NCBI GenBank assembly: GCA_016284235.1
Contig: JAEEOK010000131.1
Location: 1-55,671, forward strand
Direction of reading: 5' to 3'
Source of the DNA: Succinivibrionaceae bacterium
GTDB taxonomy: Bacteria > Pseudomonadota > Gammaproteobacteria > Enterobacterales > Succinivibrionaceae
DNA: 55,671 nucleotides
Shown here: piece after piece, positions 18,449-27,573 of the stretch
Numbering within the stretch: position 1 is the first letter of the stretch
Layout of the letters: each line of letters starts with the position of its first letter
Position numbers and translations under genes: made by a program
Notes under the pieces: model-generated
What the model was told of the DNA's origin: nothing
The model's input: the letters and a program-made list of their open reading frames with translations, nothing else
The model's database searches: none

Positions 18449-19594
18449 ATGACTAATCCTGTTTATATGGACTATGCGGCCACTACTCCGGTAGATCAGA
18501 GAGTGGCGGAAAAAATGGCTGAATGCCTTACTATGGACGGTGTTTTCGGAAATCCCGCGTCAAAGACTCATTCATACGGATGGATGGCGGCTGAACTGGT
18601 GGATATAGCACGCACGCAGATTGCGGATCTTATCGGTGCGGATCACAGGGAGATTATTTTTACATCCGGGGCGACCGAGTCCGACAACACTGCCATAAAG
18701 GGTACTGCTGCAGCTCTTTCGGATCGCGGCAACCATATCATCACGAGTTCCGTGGAGCATAAGGCAGTGATAGATACATGCAGGTTTCTTGAGACAAGAG
18801 GTTTTCAGGTAACATACCTGAAACCGGATAAAACCGGAGCCGTTTCTCCGCAGCAGGTTGAGGAGGCGGTAACTGATAAAACAATACTTGTTTCAATCAT
18901 GCATGTGAATAATGAAGTCGGAACTGTCAATGATATCGCCGGTATATCGCAGGTATGCAGAAATCACGGTATTCTGCTTCACAGTGACGCGGCCCAAAGT
19001 CTAGGTAAGGAAAAAATTGATGTTTCAGAGCTTGGAGTCGATATGCTTTCGCTTTCTGCTCATAAGATATACGGTCCCAAGGGCATAGGGGCGCTGTACA
19101 TAAGGCGAAGTCCGGATGTCAAACCTGTTCCGCTGATGCACGGCGGAGGGCATGAAAGGGGCTTCAGATCAGGCACGCTGCCTACACATCAGATTGTAGG
19201 TATGGGCGAGGCATGCCGCATTCTTTCCGAGTGCTTTGACGAGGAGACATCAAGAATCAGAAAACTCAGAGATGAACTTCAGCGCAAGCTTCTGACACTT
19301 CCGAAGGTAAGACTCAATGGAGGCGGTGATCATCGTGTGTGCGGAATTCTGAATTTAAATTTCGGCGGAGTTGACGGTGAGATGCTGATATCCAATCTTA
19401 AGGATGTTGCAGTATCAACAGGTTCTGCGTGTACATCGGCAAGTGTCGAGCCGTCCTATGTTTTAACTCAGATAGGTGTGCCTCGGGAACTGGCATACAG
19501 TTCCATTCGCTTTTCGCTTGGACGTTTTACCAGATCCGAGGATGTGGATTTTGTGTTTAGAGCCGTGACCAGAGTTCTGGCGGCATTGAGATAG
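18449..19594 (+). CDS. iscS: Cysteine desulfurase IscS, C-terminally short
   Basis: IscS removes sulfur from cysteine for Fe-S clusters and tRNA thiolation. The PLP lysine is in [12 protein letters not shown], the PLP-stacking histidine in SSVEHKAV, and the sulfur-carrying cysteine in [17 protein letters not shown]. The chain has 381 residues against 404 in E. coli and ends at [12 protein letters not shown], so the C-terminal tail that helps bind the scaffold IscU is missing. It begins 3 bases after trmJ and runs directly into pepB. iscR, iscU, iscA, hscBA, fdx and iscX, which lie here in E. coli, are absent. Confidence 0.93.
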   Translation: MTNPVYMDYAATTPVDQRVAEKMAECLTMDGVFGNPASKTHSYGWMAAELVDIARTQIADLIGADHREIIFTSGATESDNTAIKGTAAALSDRGNHIITSSVEHKAVIDTCRFLETRGFQVTYLKPDKTGAVSPQQVEEAVTDKTILVSIMHVNNEVGTVNDIAGISQVCRNHGILLHSDAAQSLGKEKIDVSELGVDMLSLSAHKIYGPKGIGALYIRRSPDVKPVPLMHGGGHERGFRSGTLPTHQIVGMGEACRILSECFDEETSRIRKLRDELQRKLLTLPKVRLNGGGDHRVCGILNLNFGGVDGEMLISNLKDVAVSTGSACTSASVEPSYVLTQIGVPRELAYSSIRFSLGRFTRSEDVDFVFRAVTRVLAALR

Positions 19595-19604
19595 GTGGGG
19601 AAAT

Positions 19605-20900
19605 ATGAAGGTATATATTATTAACAAGGCTCACACTGGAATATGGGGCAGTGATGCAGTAGTTAGTTTTTCAAATTCTGACGCCATCATCCACATACCC
19701 GAGGGTGCAGATGCTGTCAGACAGTGCCGCATGGCAGCCGTTCGCATGAATTCCTTGGGTTTTAACCAGGCCGAACTTATCGGAGAACACTGGACCGATG
19801 AACTTATCTATGCGTTCTGGCAGGGATTTTTTGATGCAAGGCACAGAAACCGACTTTCCTTTGGCAGTCACAGCAGATGGCTTGATGATCTTATCAAGGT
19901 GGAAACATGGGTAAGGGATCTGATTAATGCCGCTCCCTCAGAACTTTATCCCGAAAAGCTTATTTCCGAAATTGAAAATTTTATTTTTTCGCTGAAGGGA
20001 AAACAGAATATTACAACCAATGCGTATTACGGTGATGAACTCAGGATCCATAATTATATCGGCACATACACTGTGGGCAGCGGTTCCTCCAGACAGCCCG
20101 GCGTGCTGATGATTGATTACAATCCTACCGGAAGTTCAACTGTTGATTTATGTCTTGTCGGCAAGGGCATTACCTTCGATTCCGGCGGCTACAGCATAAA
20201 GACCGGCGACTATATGCGCAGCATGAAGTCGGACATGGGCGGTGCCGCAACTCTGGCCGGCGTACTTGCACTTATAATTCTCAAGGAACTGAAACTTCAT
20301 GTTAAGTTGTATGTGTGCACTGCAGAAAATCTGATAAGCGGCTCTGCATACAAGGTTGATGATGTTATTAATTTCCCTAACGGTGTGAGCGTGGAGGTTA
20401 AAAACACGGATGCCGAGGGCAGACTTGTAATGGCGGACGGACTGATTAAATCAAGTGCATCAAGTCCTGCACTGATTATTGATGCGGCGACTCTTACAGG
20501 TGCGGCGAAGGTGGCTCTTGGCAGGGAATATAACGCTGCCATCAGCTTTGATGAAAAACTCTCCTTCGGCTTTAAGAAATCTGCGGAAAGCGTTTATGAA
20601 TCAGCATGGCCGCTTCCTCTTACAGTGAAGCACCGCAATGAAATAAAAAGTGATTTTGCGGATATTGCCAACAGTGCATCCGGTGAAGGTTATGCCGGGG
20701 CATCTACGGCGGCTGCGTTTCTCTCCCATTTTGTAAGGGACGGGATCCCGTGGCTTCATATCGACCTTTCAGGTTCGTTCCTGAAATCCGGAACCGATGA
20801 GTTTCTGCCCGGAGCCAAGGGACACGGTGTAAGAAGCATCGTCAAGTTCATTGAGGATAACATGACTTTTCTTCAAAAAATGAAACTGTCATCAGACTGA
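19605..20900 (+). CDS. pepB: Leucyl aminopeptidase family protein PepB
   Basis: This 431-residue M17 metallo-aminopeptidase has the metal-binding VGKGITFDSGGYSIK (about 185-199), the MKSDMGGAA segment and NTDAEGRLVMADGL (about 267-280). Length and position after the isc locus fit PepB (427 in E. coli), a cytosolic peptidase that removes N-terminal residues from peptides. It is separated from iscS by 10 bases with a GGGGAA ribosome binding site and is likely the last gene of the unit. Confidence 0.9.
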   Translation: MKVYIINKAHTGIWGSDAVVSFSNSDAIIHIPEGADAVRQCRMAAVRMNSLGFNQAELIGEHWTDELIYAFWQGFFDARHRNRLSFGSHSRWLDDLIKVETWVRDLINAAPSELYPEKLISEIENFIFSLKGKQNITTNAYYGDELRIHNYIGTYTVGSGSSRQPGVLMIDYNPTGSSTVDLCLVGKGITFDSGGYSIKTGDYMRSMKSDMGGAATLAGVLALIILKELKLHVKLYVCTAENLISGSAYKVDDVINFPNGVSVEVKNTDAEGRLVMADGLIKSSASSPALIIDAATLTGAAKVALGREYNAAISFDEKLSFGFKKSAESVYESAWPLPLTVKHRNEIKSDFADIANSASGEGYAGASTAAAFLSHFVRDGIPWLHIDLSGSFLKSGTDEFLPGAKGHGVRSIVKFIEDNMTFLQKMKLSSD

Positions 20901-21180
20901 CGGCCGGACAGGGCGGCAGATACCGCTCTCGGAGGGCTGCAGGAAATTGTCTGAAACCGTGAACTAGCACAGTACGGGAACGAATGTTTTAAGAATTGTC
21001 TGAACCCCGCTGCAGAGGGTGCATCATCACGCTTAAGTGATGCATCGCCGCTTCAGACGGCGGGATAGCTGGGGCGGGCTCCGCCGGAGGTTACAGGTCA
21101 TTTTTCCCGTTGCGAGAGGCCGCTGACATTGTTTTACAGCTCTATTGCAAGATCTATGTCAAAATTTATCAGATCGCGCT
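20901..21180. other. Structured non-coding DNA left of the IS605-like repeats
   Basis: No gene is present. The stretch is rich in self-complementary sequence. CCCGC (21007) can pair with GCGGG (near 21060) around an inner TGCATCA / TGATGCA hairpin. GTTTTACAGC (21131-21140) is the exact complement of GCTGTAAAAC (21178-21187), with a 37-base loop reaching into the first repeat copy. Such palindromes are typical of IS200/IS605 ends, but an intact end is not demonstrated. Confidence 0.4.
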
Positions 21181-21416
21181 GTAAAACCGCGTCCTTTAGG
21201 GCGTGGATATAAGGTATAAAATTAGGTATAATCTCTTTTGCTAACAGAGACAGACTTCGGCTTTCTCAGTGACGGCAGACCAGGCTATTGTATAGCCGCA
21301 GAGCTTGCGAAGTGAACCGTATTGTCGGTCAGCAGCAAGAACCCGTCGTGAGTAGCCTGCAGCTTGCTGCGGGAACTGGTAGGAATCTCCCGCCTTCAGG
21401 CAGAGGAGGATGTCAA
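21181..21416 (+). mobile_element. IS200/IS605-type non-autonomous element, copy A
   Basis: This 236-base unit has no reading frame for TnpA or TnpB. It starts with a left-end-like hairpin, CCGCGTCC TTTA GGGCGTGG (21187-21206), then GGATATAAGG and a TATAAT. The structured core includes GGCTAT/ATAGCC and CCTGCAGC/GCTGCGGG stems. It ends with a right-end-like hairpin around GCCTTCAGGC and the terminal GGATGTCAA. IS605-family elements typically end in a hairpin followed by ATGTCAA, and the TnpB guide (omega) RNA is read from that end. A palindrome-associated MITE derivative carrying an omega-RNA-like sequence is the best explanation. Confidence 0.55.
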
Positions 21417-21590
21417 GACAGGAAGTCTCGGTTTGATTTAAGGCATTCAATGAGTATGTTGAACCTTTTGATACAGAGACAGCGGCCGCGGTCAGTGTGA
21501 AAAGCGGATGCGGCGAATACAGATGTGTGACTGCAGGAAATTTTTAGATCCGATTGGGTGATCTCCGTGGATCTTTTATCTGATCATGCC

Positions 21591-21833
21591 GTAAACCGCG
21601 ACCTTTGGGACGTGGATATAAGGCATTAGGCATAAAATTAGGTATAATCCTTCTTGCCAACAGAGACAGACTTCGGTTTCTCAATGACGGCAAATCAGGC
21701 TAGGGCATAGCCGCAGAGCTTGTGAAGTGTACCGTCTTGTCGGTCACTGCAGCAAGAACCCGCCGAGAGCAGCCTGCAGCTTGCTGCGGGAACTGATTGG
21801 AATCCTCTGCCCTCAGGCAGAGGAGAATGTCAA
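21591..21833 (+). mobile_element. IS200/IS605-type non-autonomous element, copy B
   Basis: This 243-base unit is collinear with copy A and starts 410 bases later in the same orientation. It begins GTAAACCGCG with the left hairpin (21596-21615), has the same GGATATAAGG...TATAAT block, and shares the core AACAGAGACAGACTTCGG and AGCCTGCAGCTTGCTGCGGG. It ends with a perfect 8-bp hairpin, CCTCTGCC CTCA GGCAGAGG (21804-21823), then GAATGTCAA. The terminal hairpin differs from copy A in sequence but keeps its pairing. The end lies 82 bases upstream of ndk. Confidence 0.55.
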
Positions 21834-21870
21834 TTTTTCTGACATACATCTGGAGTCGGTGTATGTAGTG

Positions 21871-21893
21871 TTCCGGACTGTTGGGTACCGGAA
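21871..21893 (+). promoter_or_regulatory. Hairpin in the ndk leader
   Basis: TTCCGG and CCGGAA form a perfect 6-bp stem with an 11-base loop, ending 10 bases before the GAGG ribosome binding site of ndk. A second stem, ACATAC / GTATGT, lies just upstream (about 21842-21866). There is no T run, so this is not a terminator. A role in translation or RNA stability is possible but unproven. Confidence 0.35.
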
Positions 21894-21915
21894 AATATAA
21901 ATGAGGTAATTAGAT

Positions 21916-22347
21916 ATGGCACTTCAAAGAACTCTTTCTATCATTAAACCGGATGTTGTAGCCCGTGATCTTATCGGTGATGTATATCATCGTTTTGAAA
22001 ACGCCGGACTGAGAATTATTGCTGCAAAAATGGTTCATTTCCGTCCTGAGCAGGCAATGCTTTTCTACAGCAAACTCCGTGACAAACCTTTCTTCATGGA
22101 GCTCGTTGATTATATGGTTTCCGGTCCGGTTATGATTTCTGTACTCGAAGGCGACGACGCGATTCGAAAGCACAGAGAAATCATCGGTGACACTGATCCG
22201 CGCAAGGCACGCTCCGGCACAATTCGTTCAGATTATGCCAAGAGCATTGAGGAGAACGCTGTTCACGGCTCTGATTCAGAGGAATCGGCACGTGAGGAAA
22301 TTCATTTCTTCTTCTCAGAAAGCGAAATCTGCCCTCGTTCACGTTAA
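21916..22347 (+). CDS. ndk: Nucleoside diphosphate kinase
   Basis: This 143-residue enzyme (143 in E. coli) equalises nucleoside triphosphate pools. The phosphorylated histidine lies in NAVHGSDS (about residue 117), and the start [11 protein letters not shown] and the [17 protein letters not shown] segment are typical. A GAGG ribosome binding site lies upstream. rlmN follows after 15 bases, the order seen in many Gammaproteobacteria. Confidence 0.97.
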   Translation: MALQRTLSIIKPDVVARDLIGDVYHRFENAGLRIIAAKMVHFRPEQAMLFYSKLRDKPFFMELVDYMVSGPVMISVLEGDDAIRKHREIIGDTDPRKARSGTIRSDYAKSIEENAVHGSDSEESAREEIHFFFSESEICPRSR

Positions 22348-22362
22348 TCTGCTGCAGAGTAT

Positions 22363-23466
22363 ATGTCTGAACTTGTCAATCTGATGGATTTTAACCGTCA
22401 GGATTTTGTCCATTTCATGCAGGAAATCGGTGAAAAAACTTTTCACGGCGAACAGATCATGAAATGGATTTATCATTACGGCGTTGATGATTTTCAGCAG
22501 ATGTCCGACATCAACAAAAAGCTCAGAGCCAGACTGTCTGAATGCGCCGTAGTTTCCGCCCCTCAGATCAGCAGAGAGCAGAGATCCTCTGACGGAACGA
22601 TCAAATGGGCCATGAAAGTCGGATGTCAGGAGATTGAATCGGTCTTTATTCCCGAGGATGATCGCGGAACCCTGTGTATTTCAACCCAGGTGGGATGTCC
22701 TTTGAACTGCGGTTTCTGCTCCACCGGCAGGCAGGGCTTCAATCGCAATCTTACAGTAAGTGAAATTGTAGGTCAGGTATGGAGGGCAACCAAGATCCTC
22801 GGCTTTACAAACAAGACTGAACAGCGGGCCATAACCAATGTTGTAATGATGGGTATGGGTGAGCCGCTGCTGAATTTCAGCAATACTGTAAAGGCCGCCC
22901 AGATTTTGCTGGATGACAGAGGGTTCGGTCTTTCAAAAAGGCGTGTAACCATATCAACCGCAGGGATAGTTCCGGCTCTTGATGATCTATGCAATCATGT
23001 CGATGTTGCTCTTGCCCTGTCTCTTCATGCTCCGAACAATCAGCTTCGCAGCAGGATAATGCCTATTAATGACAAATATCCTATTGAAGAGGTGCTGGCC
23101 TCCGTTCGCAGATATATCTCCCGATCCAAGGGCAATCACGGCAGGGTGACTATTGAATATGTGCTTCTCGACCGTTTTAATGACGGGGAGAAGGAGGCAA
23201 GGGAGCTTGCCAAGCTGCTTAGAAACGTTCCGTGCAAGATTAATCTCATACCTTTCAATCCGCATCCCGACTGTGCCTATCTTAAGCCTAGCGGTAACCG
23301 TATTAATCATTTCTCACAGATTCTTATGGATGCAGGGTATACAGTTGTAGTAAGAAAAACCAGGGGTGATGACATTGATGCGGCGTGCGGTCAGCTGGTC
23401 GGCAATGTTGAAAACAGACTCCGCAGGTTTGCATCCGCTGCAGGCGCGGACAGTATGGAGATCTGA
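22363..23466 (+). CDS. rlmN: Dual-specificity RNA methyltransferase RlmN
   Basis: This 367-residue radical SAM enzyme methylates C2 of A2503 in 23S rRNA and A37 in some tRNAs. The cluster-binding motif is CPLNCGFC (about residues 111-118), and the C-terminal methyl-carrying cysteine is in [10 protein letters not shown] (about 345). E. coli RlmN has 384 residues. It follows ndk closely and is followed by hairpins, so ndk-rlmN is probably its own unit. Confidence 0.96.
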   Translation: MSELVNLMDFNRQDFVHFMQEIGEKTFHGEQIMKWIYHYGVDDFQQMSDINKKLRARLSECAVVSAPQISREQRSSDGTIKWAMKVGCQEIESVFIPEDDRGTLCISTQVGCPLNCGFCSTGRQGFNRNLTVSEIVGQVWRATKILGFTNKTEQRAITNVVMMGMGEPLLNFSNTVKAAQILLDDRGFGLSKRRVTISTAGIVPALDDLCNHVDVALALSLHAPNNQLRSRIMPINDKYPIEEVLASVRRYISRSKGNHGRVTIEYVLLDRFNDGEKEARELAKLLRNVPCKINLIPFNPHPDCAYLKPSGNRINHFSQILMDAGYTVVVRKTRGDDIDAACGQLVGNVENRLRRFASAAGADSMEI

Positions 23467-23503
23467 CAGTCTGCAGCACAAATGCAGACTGAGCTCTTTT
23501 TAT
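23467..23503 (+). terminator. Terminator after rlmN
   Basis: A perfect 9-bp stem, CAGTCTGCA / TGCAGACTG, with a 7-base loop begins right at the rlmN stop codon. AGCTC then TTTTTATTT follows. Confidence 0.65.
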
Positions 23504-24014
23504 TTACCGCAGTGTCCGCTTTTTCATCTTTTTGTTTGCAGTAATTCATTCTGCGGGGAATTAAATTTCTTCAGACAGTACTGAAGTCTGCTTTTTTTGC
23601 CGGTATCCCGATGAATTTCCGGGTTTTCCGGCAGATTTTTTTTTCGGGTTTAGTCAGTAACGGCAGAATCTGACGATTTAAAAAAGCCGTTGCAGGTCCG
23701 GTCTTTTGCAGTATCCGACTGACTGTCAGTCCGTATCGCTCTTTTAACCCGGTTATGATTCCGCTGGAATGAAATTCCCTCCCGCAGTATCTTTTCCCTG
23801 TTGATCTGTAAATATCAAGTCTGTAATGTTAAAATGTACGCCGAGTGTTTTATTGATGGGGATCCGTTTTTTTTTGAAGGATTCTCATATAAAAAAGGTT
23901 GCATAATATTTTTAGGTTTTTACTTTATATCTGTTCGGATTGTCTGTTTATGCTGCTTGAAGTTTTTTTTTGCGGCAGGAATGATTATTGAATATGATCC
24001 TTTGGGAGATAAGC
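23504..24014. other. Long non-coding gap upstream of pilW
   Basis: About 510 bases without a supported gene. It contains a second strong hairpin at 23598-23633 (TGCCGG / CCGGCA, with inner TCCCG pairing) followed by a run of T to 23644, a good Rho-independent terminator. The remainder is T-rich, with TAATAT near 23905 as a possible -10 for pilW. Short frames here lack ribosome binding sites or recognisable products. Confidence 0.5.
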
Positions 24015-24800
24015 ATGGGTAAGTTTTCTTCATGTCTGGTACTTGGTCTGGCTTCTTTAGTGTTCGGCGGCTGTGTTCAGGAAAATCTGGTCATGGACGG
24101 CAAGGACACCTATCACATTGAAAAGGAAATGGATAGGGAAAGGGCGGCAAATAATCGTGTGAGAATAGCACTTCATCTCCTTGACGAAGGACAGGCCACG
24201 CTTGCAAAGGATAATCTTCAGAAGGCTTTGGAAATCAATCCGGACTGCTTTGATGCCAAACTTGCGTTTGCCTGGTACTATCAGACGGTAGGAGAGATAG
24301 AAAATGCGTACAAAGCCTACAATGAGCTTGTGAGCAAATACAGTGATATGGGTGACGTGTTCAACAACTACGGTATCTTTCTTTGCAGTCAGAACAAGTA
24401 TGCTGAAGCGTATCAGATGTATGAAAAGGCAGTTTCCATATCCAAATACACCAGAATTGCCGAAACCTATGTAAATGCAGGACGATGCGCCTTTAAGCAG
24501 GGTGACGATAATCGTGCCATAGGTTATGTTGATCGCTCTCTTAAGTATAATTCCAACAATCCGTATGCTCTGGGTTTCAGAGCGGAGCTTGCTCTTGCTG
24601 TAGGCGATCTCAACAAGGCCAAGGAAATGATGAATCGTTATTCCCACTTTGCCGCCGAGAACGCTTTTTCTCTATTTACCAAGCTTCGCATAGAGGAAGG
24701 CTCTGGCAATACGGCACAGGCAAAGATTTACGGTCAGGAGCTTGTTACCCGCTATCCTGATTCTGTTGAAGCAAAAAGATATATGTCAAACAATTACTGA
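24015..24800 (+). CDS. pilW: Type IV pilus assembly lipoprotein PilW/PilF
   Basis: From the ATG at 24015 (GGGAG ribosome binding site upstream) the protein has 261 residues. It has a lipoprotein-type signal ending at Cys20 (FGGC) and about five TPR units (residues 48-245). An upstream in-frame ATG at 23988 would spoil the signal peptide. PilW/PilF stabilises type IV pili by placing the secretin in the outer membrane. Gammaproteobacteria commonly keep it between rlmN and rodZ, as here. No other pilus gene is in the window, so a pilus is inferred from elsewhere in the genome. Confidence 0.88.
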   Translation: MGKFSSCLVLGLASLVFGGCVQENLVMDGKDTYHIEKEMDRERAANNRVRIALHLLDEGQATLAKDNLQKALEINPDCFDAKLAFAWYYQTVGEIENAYKAYNELVSKYSDMGDVFNNYGIFLCSQNKYAEAYQMYEKAVSISKYTRIAETYVNAGRCAFKQGDDNRAIGYVDRSLKYNSNNPYALGFRAELALAVGDLNKAKEMMNRYSHFAAENAFSLFTKLRIEEGSGNTAQAKIYGQELVTRYPDSVEAKRYMSNNY

Positions 24801-24816
24801 GGTGGTTTAGCTTCAT

Positions 24817-26376
24817 ATGGAAGATTTGAAAAACGGCAGTCCCGATGTTGTACTTACTCCCGGTGAAATTCTCAACCGTGCAAGAGAAATGCAGGGACTG
24901 ACTCTTCATGATGTTTCCGAAAGGTTGAAACTTCGCCCTAGTCTCATTCGAGATATAGAGTGCAACCGCTACAATCAGCCTAACCTTGCGAAAACCTTTG
25001 TCAAGGGCTACATCAAAAGTTATGCATCGCTGCTGAAGGTTGACGAACAGACTGTTCTTCACGCCTTTGATGTTCTCATGAAGGAGACAGAGATCAGTCA
25101 GCAGGAGATTATACGCAAGCAGGAGAACGAAAAGCGCCGCATAATAAGAGTTAACTTTTTGTGGAATTCCGGCGTTGTTCTTCTTTCCGTCCTGGCTGTC
25201 CTTCTTGTAGTTTACATTATCTACAAGGTATTTTTTGATACAGCGGAGAATGTTTCCATGACGGGAAATTCTCAGTATTCATCCATTCCTGTTGATTACG
25301 GTGTCAGAGTTATGGAGGATACAAGCATCCCTGAAGAATATGCCGATGTAACTCCCGAGTCTCTTGTTGCAGATGAAAAGAATTTTTCAGCAGATTCCGT
25401 TGTGAACCGTGCTGAAGAAATCAAGCAGAAGGAGTTTGAGGCCCTGCAGGCTCAGGTCAGAGCGGGCAAGAAACCGTCTCTGGCAGAGGTTGATACCGGA
25501 CCGCTAGCGTCAGGCGGTGACCAGAAAAAGATTGAAACTCCGACAAAAGCCGAGGCTGAGGCAAAAGCCAGAGCAGAGGCTGATCGCAGATCCTATGCTG
25601 AAAGTGATGCGGCGGTCAGAACTGAAAGTTCAGAAAAAGATCTCAGAACTGCAGAATCAGATGCTCAAAAGCAGGCTGCAGCAGAGAAGGAAAGGCGTGA
25701 GCTTGCGGAAAAACAGGCCCGCATCCGTGCCGAGGAACTCAGGAAAAAAGCTGAGGCGGAAAAAGAACTTACGGTCGAAAGTGACGGTACCGGTGAAATA
25801 GATATTCTGGATCATGTTCAGAAACAGCAGGACATCCATAACAGTCAGCGCAAGAGTGAATATGAGATGTCGCTTGCCTCCGGTTCGAAAGATGATATTT
25901 CAGACGGAAATGAAATTGAAATAATGGATCTGTCTGTTAATTCCGCCGCTCAGACCGCGCCTAAATCCCAGAATTCAGAAAAGACCGCGTCATCTTCCGG
26001 CAGTTCTACAGAGTCTGAGGAAAAAATTTCAGGCGAGACGGCAGTTCATAATGAAAATGTGCAGACCGGTGAAGTCATTGCCCTTACAGCAGTTAAGGCA
26101 AATGTCGGTTCGGCAGTGCTGGCCGGTGCAGACAGATACGAGGTTGTGATTAATGTCGGCTCAGGGGAAAGCTGGGTTGGTGTCTACGCTGATAAAAAGA
26201 CTCTTCTGAACAAGGTCTGCGGCAAAGACTCAAAGACTGAAGTTACACTTGAATCGCTGCCGGCGAAAATTGTTGTGGGTGCACCGCAGTTTGCGCAGGT
26301 GTATATCAACGGAGTCAGGGTTGATACATCAGGATCCAAATCCGGTGTTCCTTACAGAATTGAATTGAAGAAATGA
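24817..26376 (+). CDS. rodZ: Cytoskeleton protein RodZ
   Basis: This 519-residue protein has an N-terminal cytoplasmic helix-turn-helix (about 12-85, PGEILNRAREMQGLTLHDVSERL) that binds MreB. One membrane segment follows (about 113-137). A long charged linker with coiled-coil-like K/A/E repeats (about 245-330) and a C-terminal periplasmic beta domain (about 430-519) complete it. E. coli RodZ has 337 residues; the extra length is nearly all linker. It guides cell-rod shape. It lies between pilW and ispG with short gaps. Confidence 0.93.
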   Translation: MEDLKNGSPDVVLTPGEILNRAREMQGLTLHDVSERLKLRPSLIRDIECNRYNQPNLAKTFVKGYIKSYASLLKVDEQTVLHAFDVLMKETEISQQEIIRKQENEKRRIIRVNFLWNSGVVLLSVLAVLLVVYIIYKVFFDTAENVSMTGNSQYSSIPVDYGVRVMEDTSIPEEYADVTPESLVADEKNFSADSVVNRAEEIKQKEFEALQAQVRAGKKPSLAEVDTGPLASGGDQKKIETPTKAEAEAKARAEADRRSYAESDAAVRTESSEKDLRTAESDAQKQAAAEKERRELAEKQARIRAEELRKKAEAEKELTVESDGTGEIDILDHVQKQQDIHNSQRKSEYEMSLASGSKDDISDGNEIEIMDLSVNSAAQTAPKSQNSEKTASSSGSSTESEEKISGETAVHNENVQTGEVIALTAVKANVGSAVLAGADRYEVVINVGSGESWVGVYADKKTLLNKVCGKDSKTEVTLESLPAKIVVGAPQFAQVYINGVRVDTSGSKSGVPYRIELKK

Positions 26377-26382
26377 TAGTCT

Positions 26383-27501
26383 ATGAATAAGAACAGCAGC
26401 GGTATAGTTCGCCGCAAATCCAGAAAAATTATGGTGGGAAGCGTTCCGGTGGGCGGTGATGCTCCTGTTTCAGTCCAGACCATGACAAATACTCTGACTA
26501 CAGATGTCGAGGCAACGGTAGGGCAGATTAATGCCGCCGCCGCGGCCGGAGCTGATATAGTAAGAGTTTCAGTGCCGTCCATGGATGCGGCAGATGCATT
26601 CGGTGAGATTGTGCGCCGGGTTTCCGTGCCGGTTGTTGCTGATATTCATTTTGATTACCGTATTGCACTTAAGGTTGCAGACAACGGTGCGGCATGCCTG
26701 AGAATTAATCCCGGCAACATCGGTTCGGAGCAGAGGGTCAAGGCTGTTATAGATTCTGCAAGGGATCATAATATTCCGATAAGAATCGGCGTTAACGGAG
26801 GTTCTCTTGAAAAGGATCTTCTTGAAAAATACGGTGAACCTACCCCTGAAGCTCTCCGGGAATCGGCTATGCGGCATGTGGCCTATCTTGAAAAATATGA
26901 TTACCCTGATTTCAAGGTCAGCGTCAAGGCTTCAGATCTTTTTCTCACTGTGAATGCCTACCGTCTTCTTGCAAAGGAAATAGAGCAGCCTCTGCATCTT
27001 GGTATCACCGAGGCGGGAGGACTCCGGAGCGGCTCCATAAAGTCTGCCATAGGTCTGGGTATGATGCTTTCAGAGGGTATAGGCGACACCATAAGAGTTT
27101 CTCTTGCTGCCGATCCTGTTGAGGAGGTGAAGGTAGGTTTTGATATTCTTAAGTCTCTCGGGATAAGAAGCCGCGGTATAAATTTCATTGCCTGTCCTAC
27201 CTGCTCAAGAAGGGAGTACGATGTTATCGGAACCGTTGCCGAGCTTGAAAGGCGTCTTGCAGATATTACAATGCCTCTTAATGTTGCTGTTATAGGATGT
27301 GTGGTCAACGGACCCGGAGAGTGCATTTCTGCGGATATCGGTGTAGCAGGTGCAAAGCATATGTGCGGTTACTATGAAAACGGCACAAGAGTTGACCGCC
27401 TGGACAATGAGCATATAGCTGATCTCCTCGAGGAGAAGATCCGCAGCAGAGTGAAATATCTTCAGGAGCACCCTCAGGAGTGCCGGAATATGGTTCTGTA
27501 G
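26383..27501 (+). CDS. ispG: 4-hydroxy-3-methylbut-2-enyl diphosphate synthase IspG
   Basis: This 372-residue [4Fe-4S] enzyme (same length as E. coli) catalyses the penultimate step of the MEP isoprenoid pathway. Cluster cysteines are in ACPTCSRRE (two) and GCVVNGPGE (one), spaced as in the family. The TIM-barrel part carries [11 protein letters not shown] and RINPGNIG. It depends on Fe-S supply although the local isc genes are reduced to iscS. Confidence 0.97.
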   Translation: MNKNSSGIVRRKSRKIMVGSVPVGGDAPVSVQTMTNTLTTDVEATVGQINAAAAAGADIVRVSVPSMDAADAFGEIVRRVSVPVVADIHFDYRIALKVADNGAACLRINPGNIGSEQRVKAVIDSARDHNIPIRIGVNGGSLEKDLLEKYGEPTPEALRESAMRHVAYLEKYDYPDFKVSVKASDLFLTVNAYRLLAKEIEQPLHLGITEAGGLRSGSIKSAIGLGMMLSEGIGDTIRVSLAADPVEEVKVGFDILKSLGIRSRGINFIACPTCSRREYDVIGTVAELERRLADITMPLNVAVIGCVVNGPGECISADIGVAGAKHMCGYYENGTRVDRLDNEHIADLLEEKIRSRVKYLQEHPQECRNMVL

Positions 27502-27508
27502 TTCCTCA

Positions 27509-27537
27509 TTGCATATTTTCACTCATATGTATATGAT
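27509..27537 (+). promoter_or_regulatory. Possible promoter of hisS
   Basis: TTGCAT (27509-27514), a 17-base spacer and TATGAT (27532-27537) lie about 37 bases before the hisS start. The -10 is good and the -35 weak. It would let hisS-yfgM be transcribed apart from the upstream genes. Confidence 0.45.
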
Positions 27538-27573
27538 CCTCACGTTGAATTTTAAGTAAGAGTTTTTTGTTTT

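Noticed and set aside
21288-21500. 70-codon frame over IS605-like copy A
   Set aside because: The equivalent frame is not kept in copy B and it crosses the terminal hairpin, so the unit is better read as structured RNA or DNA.
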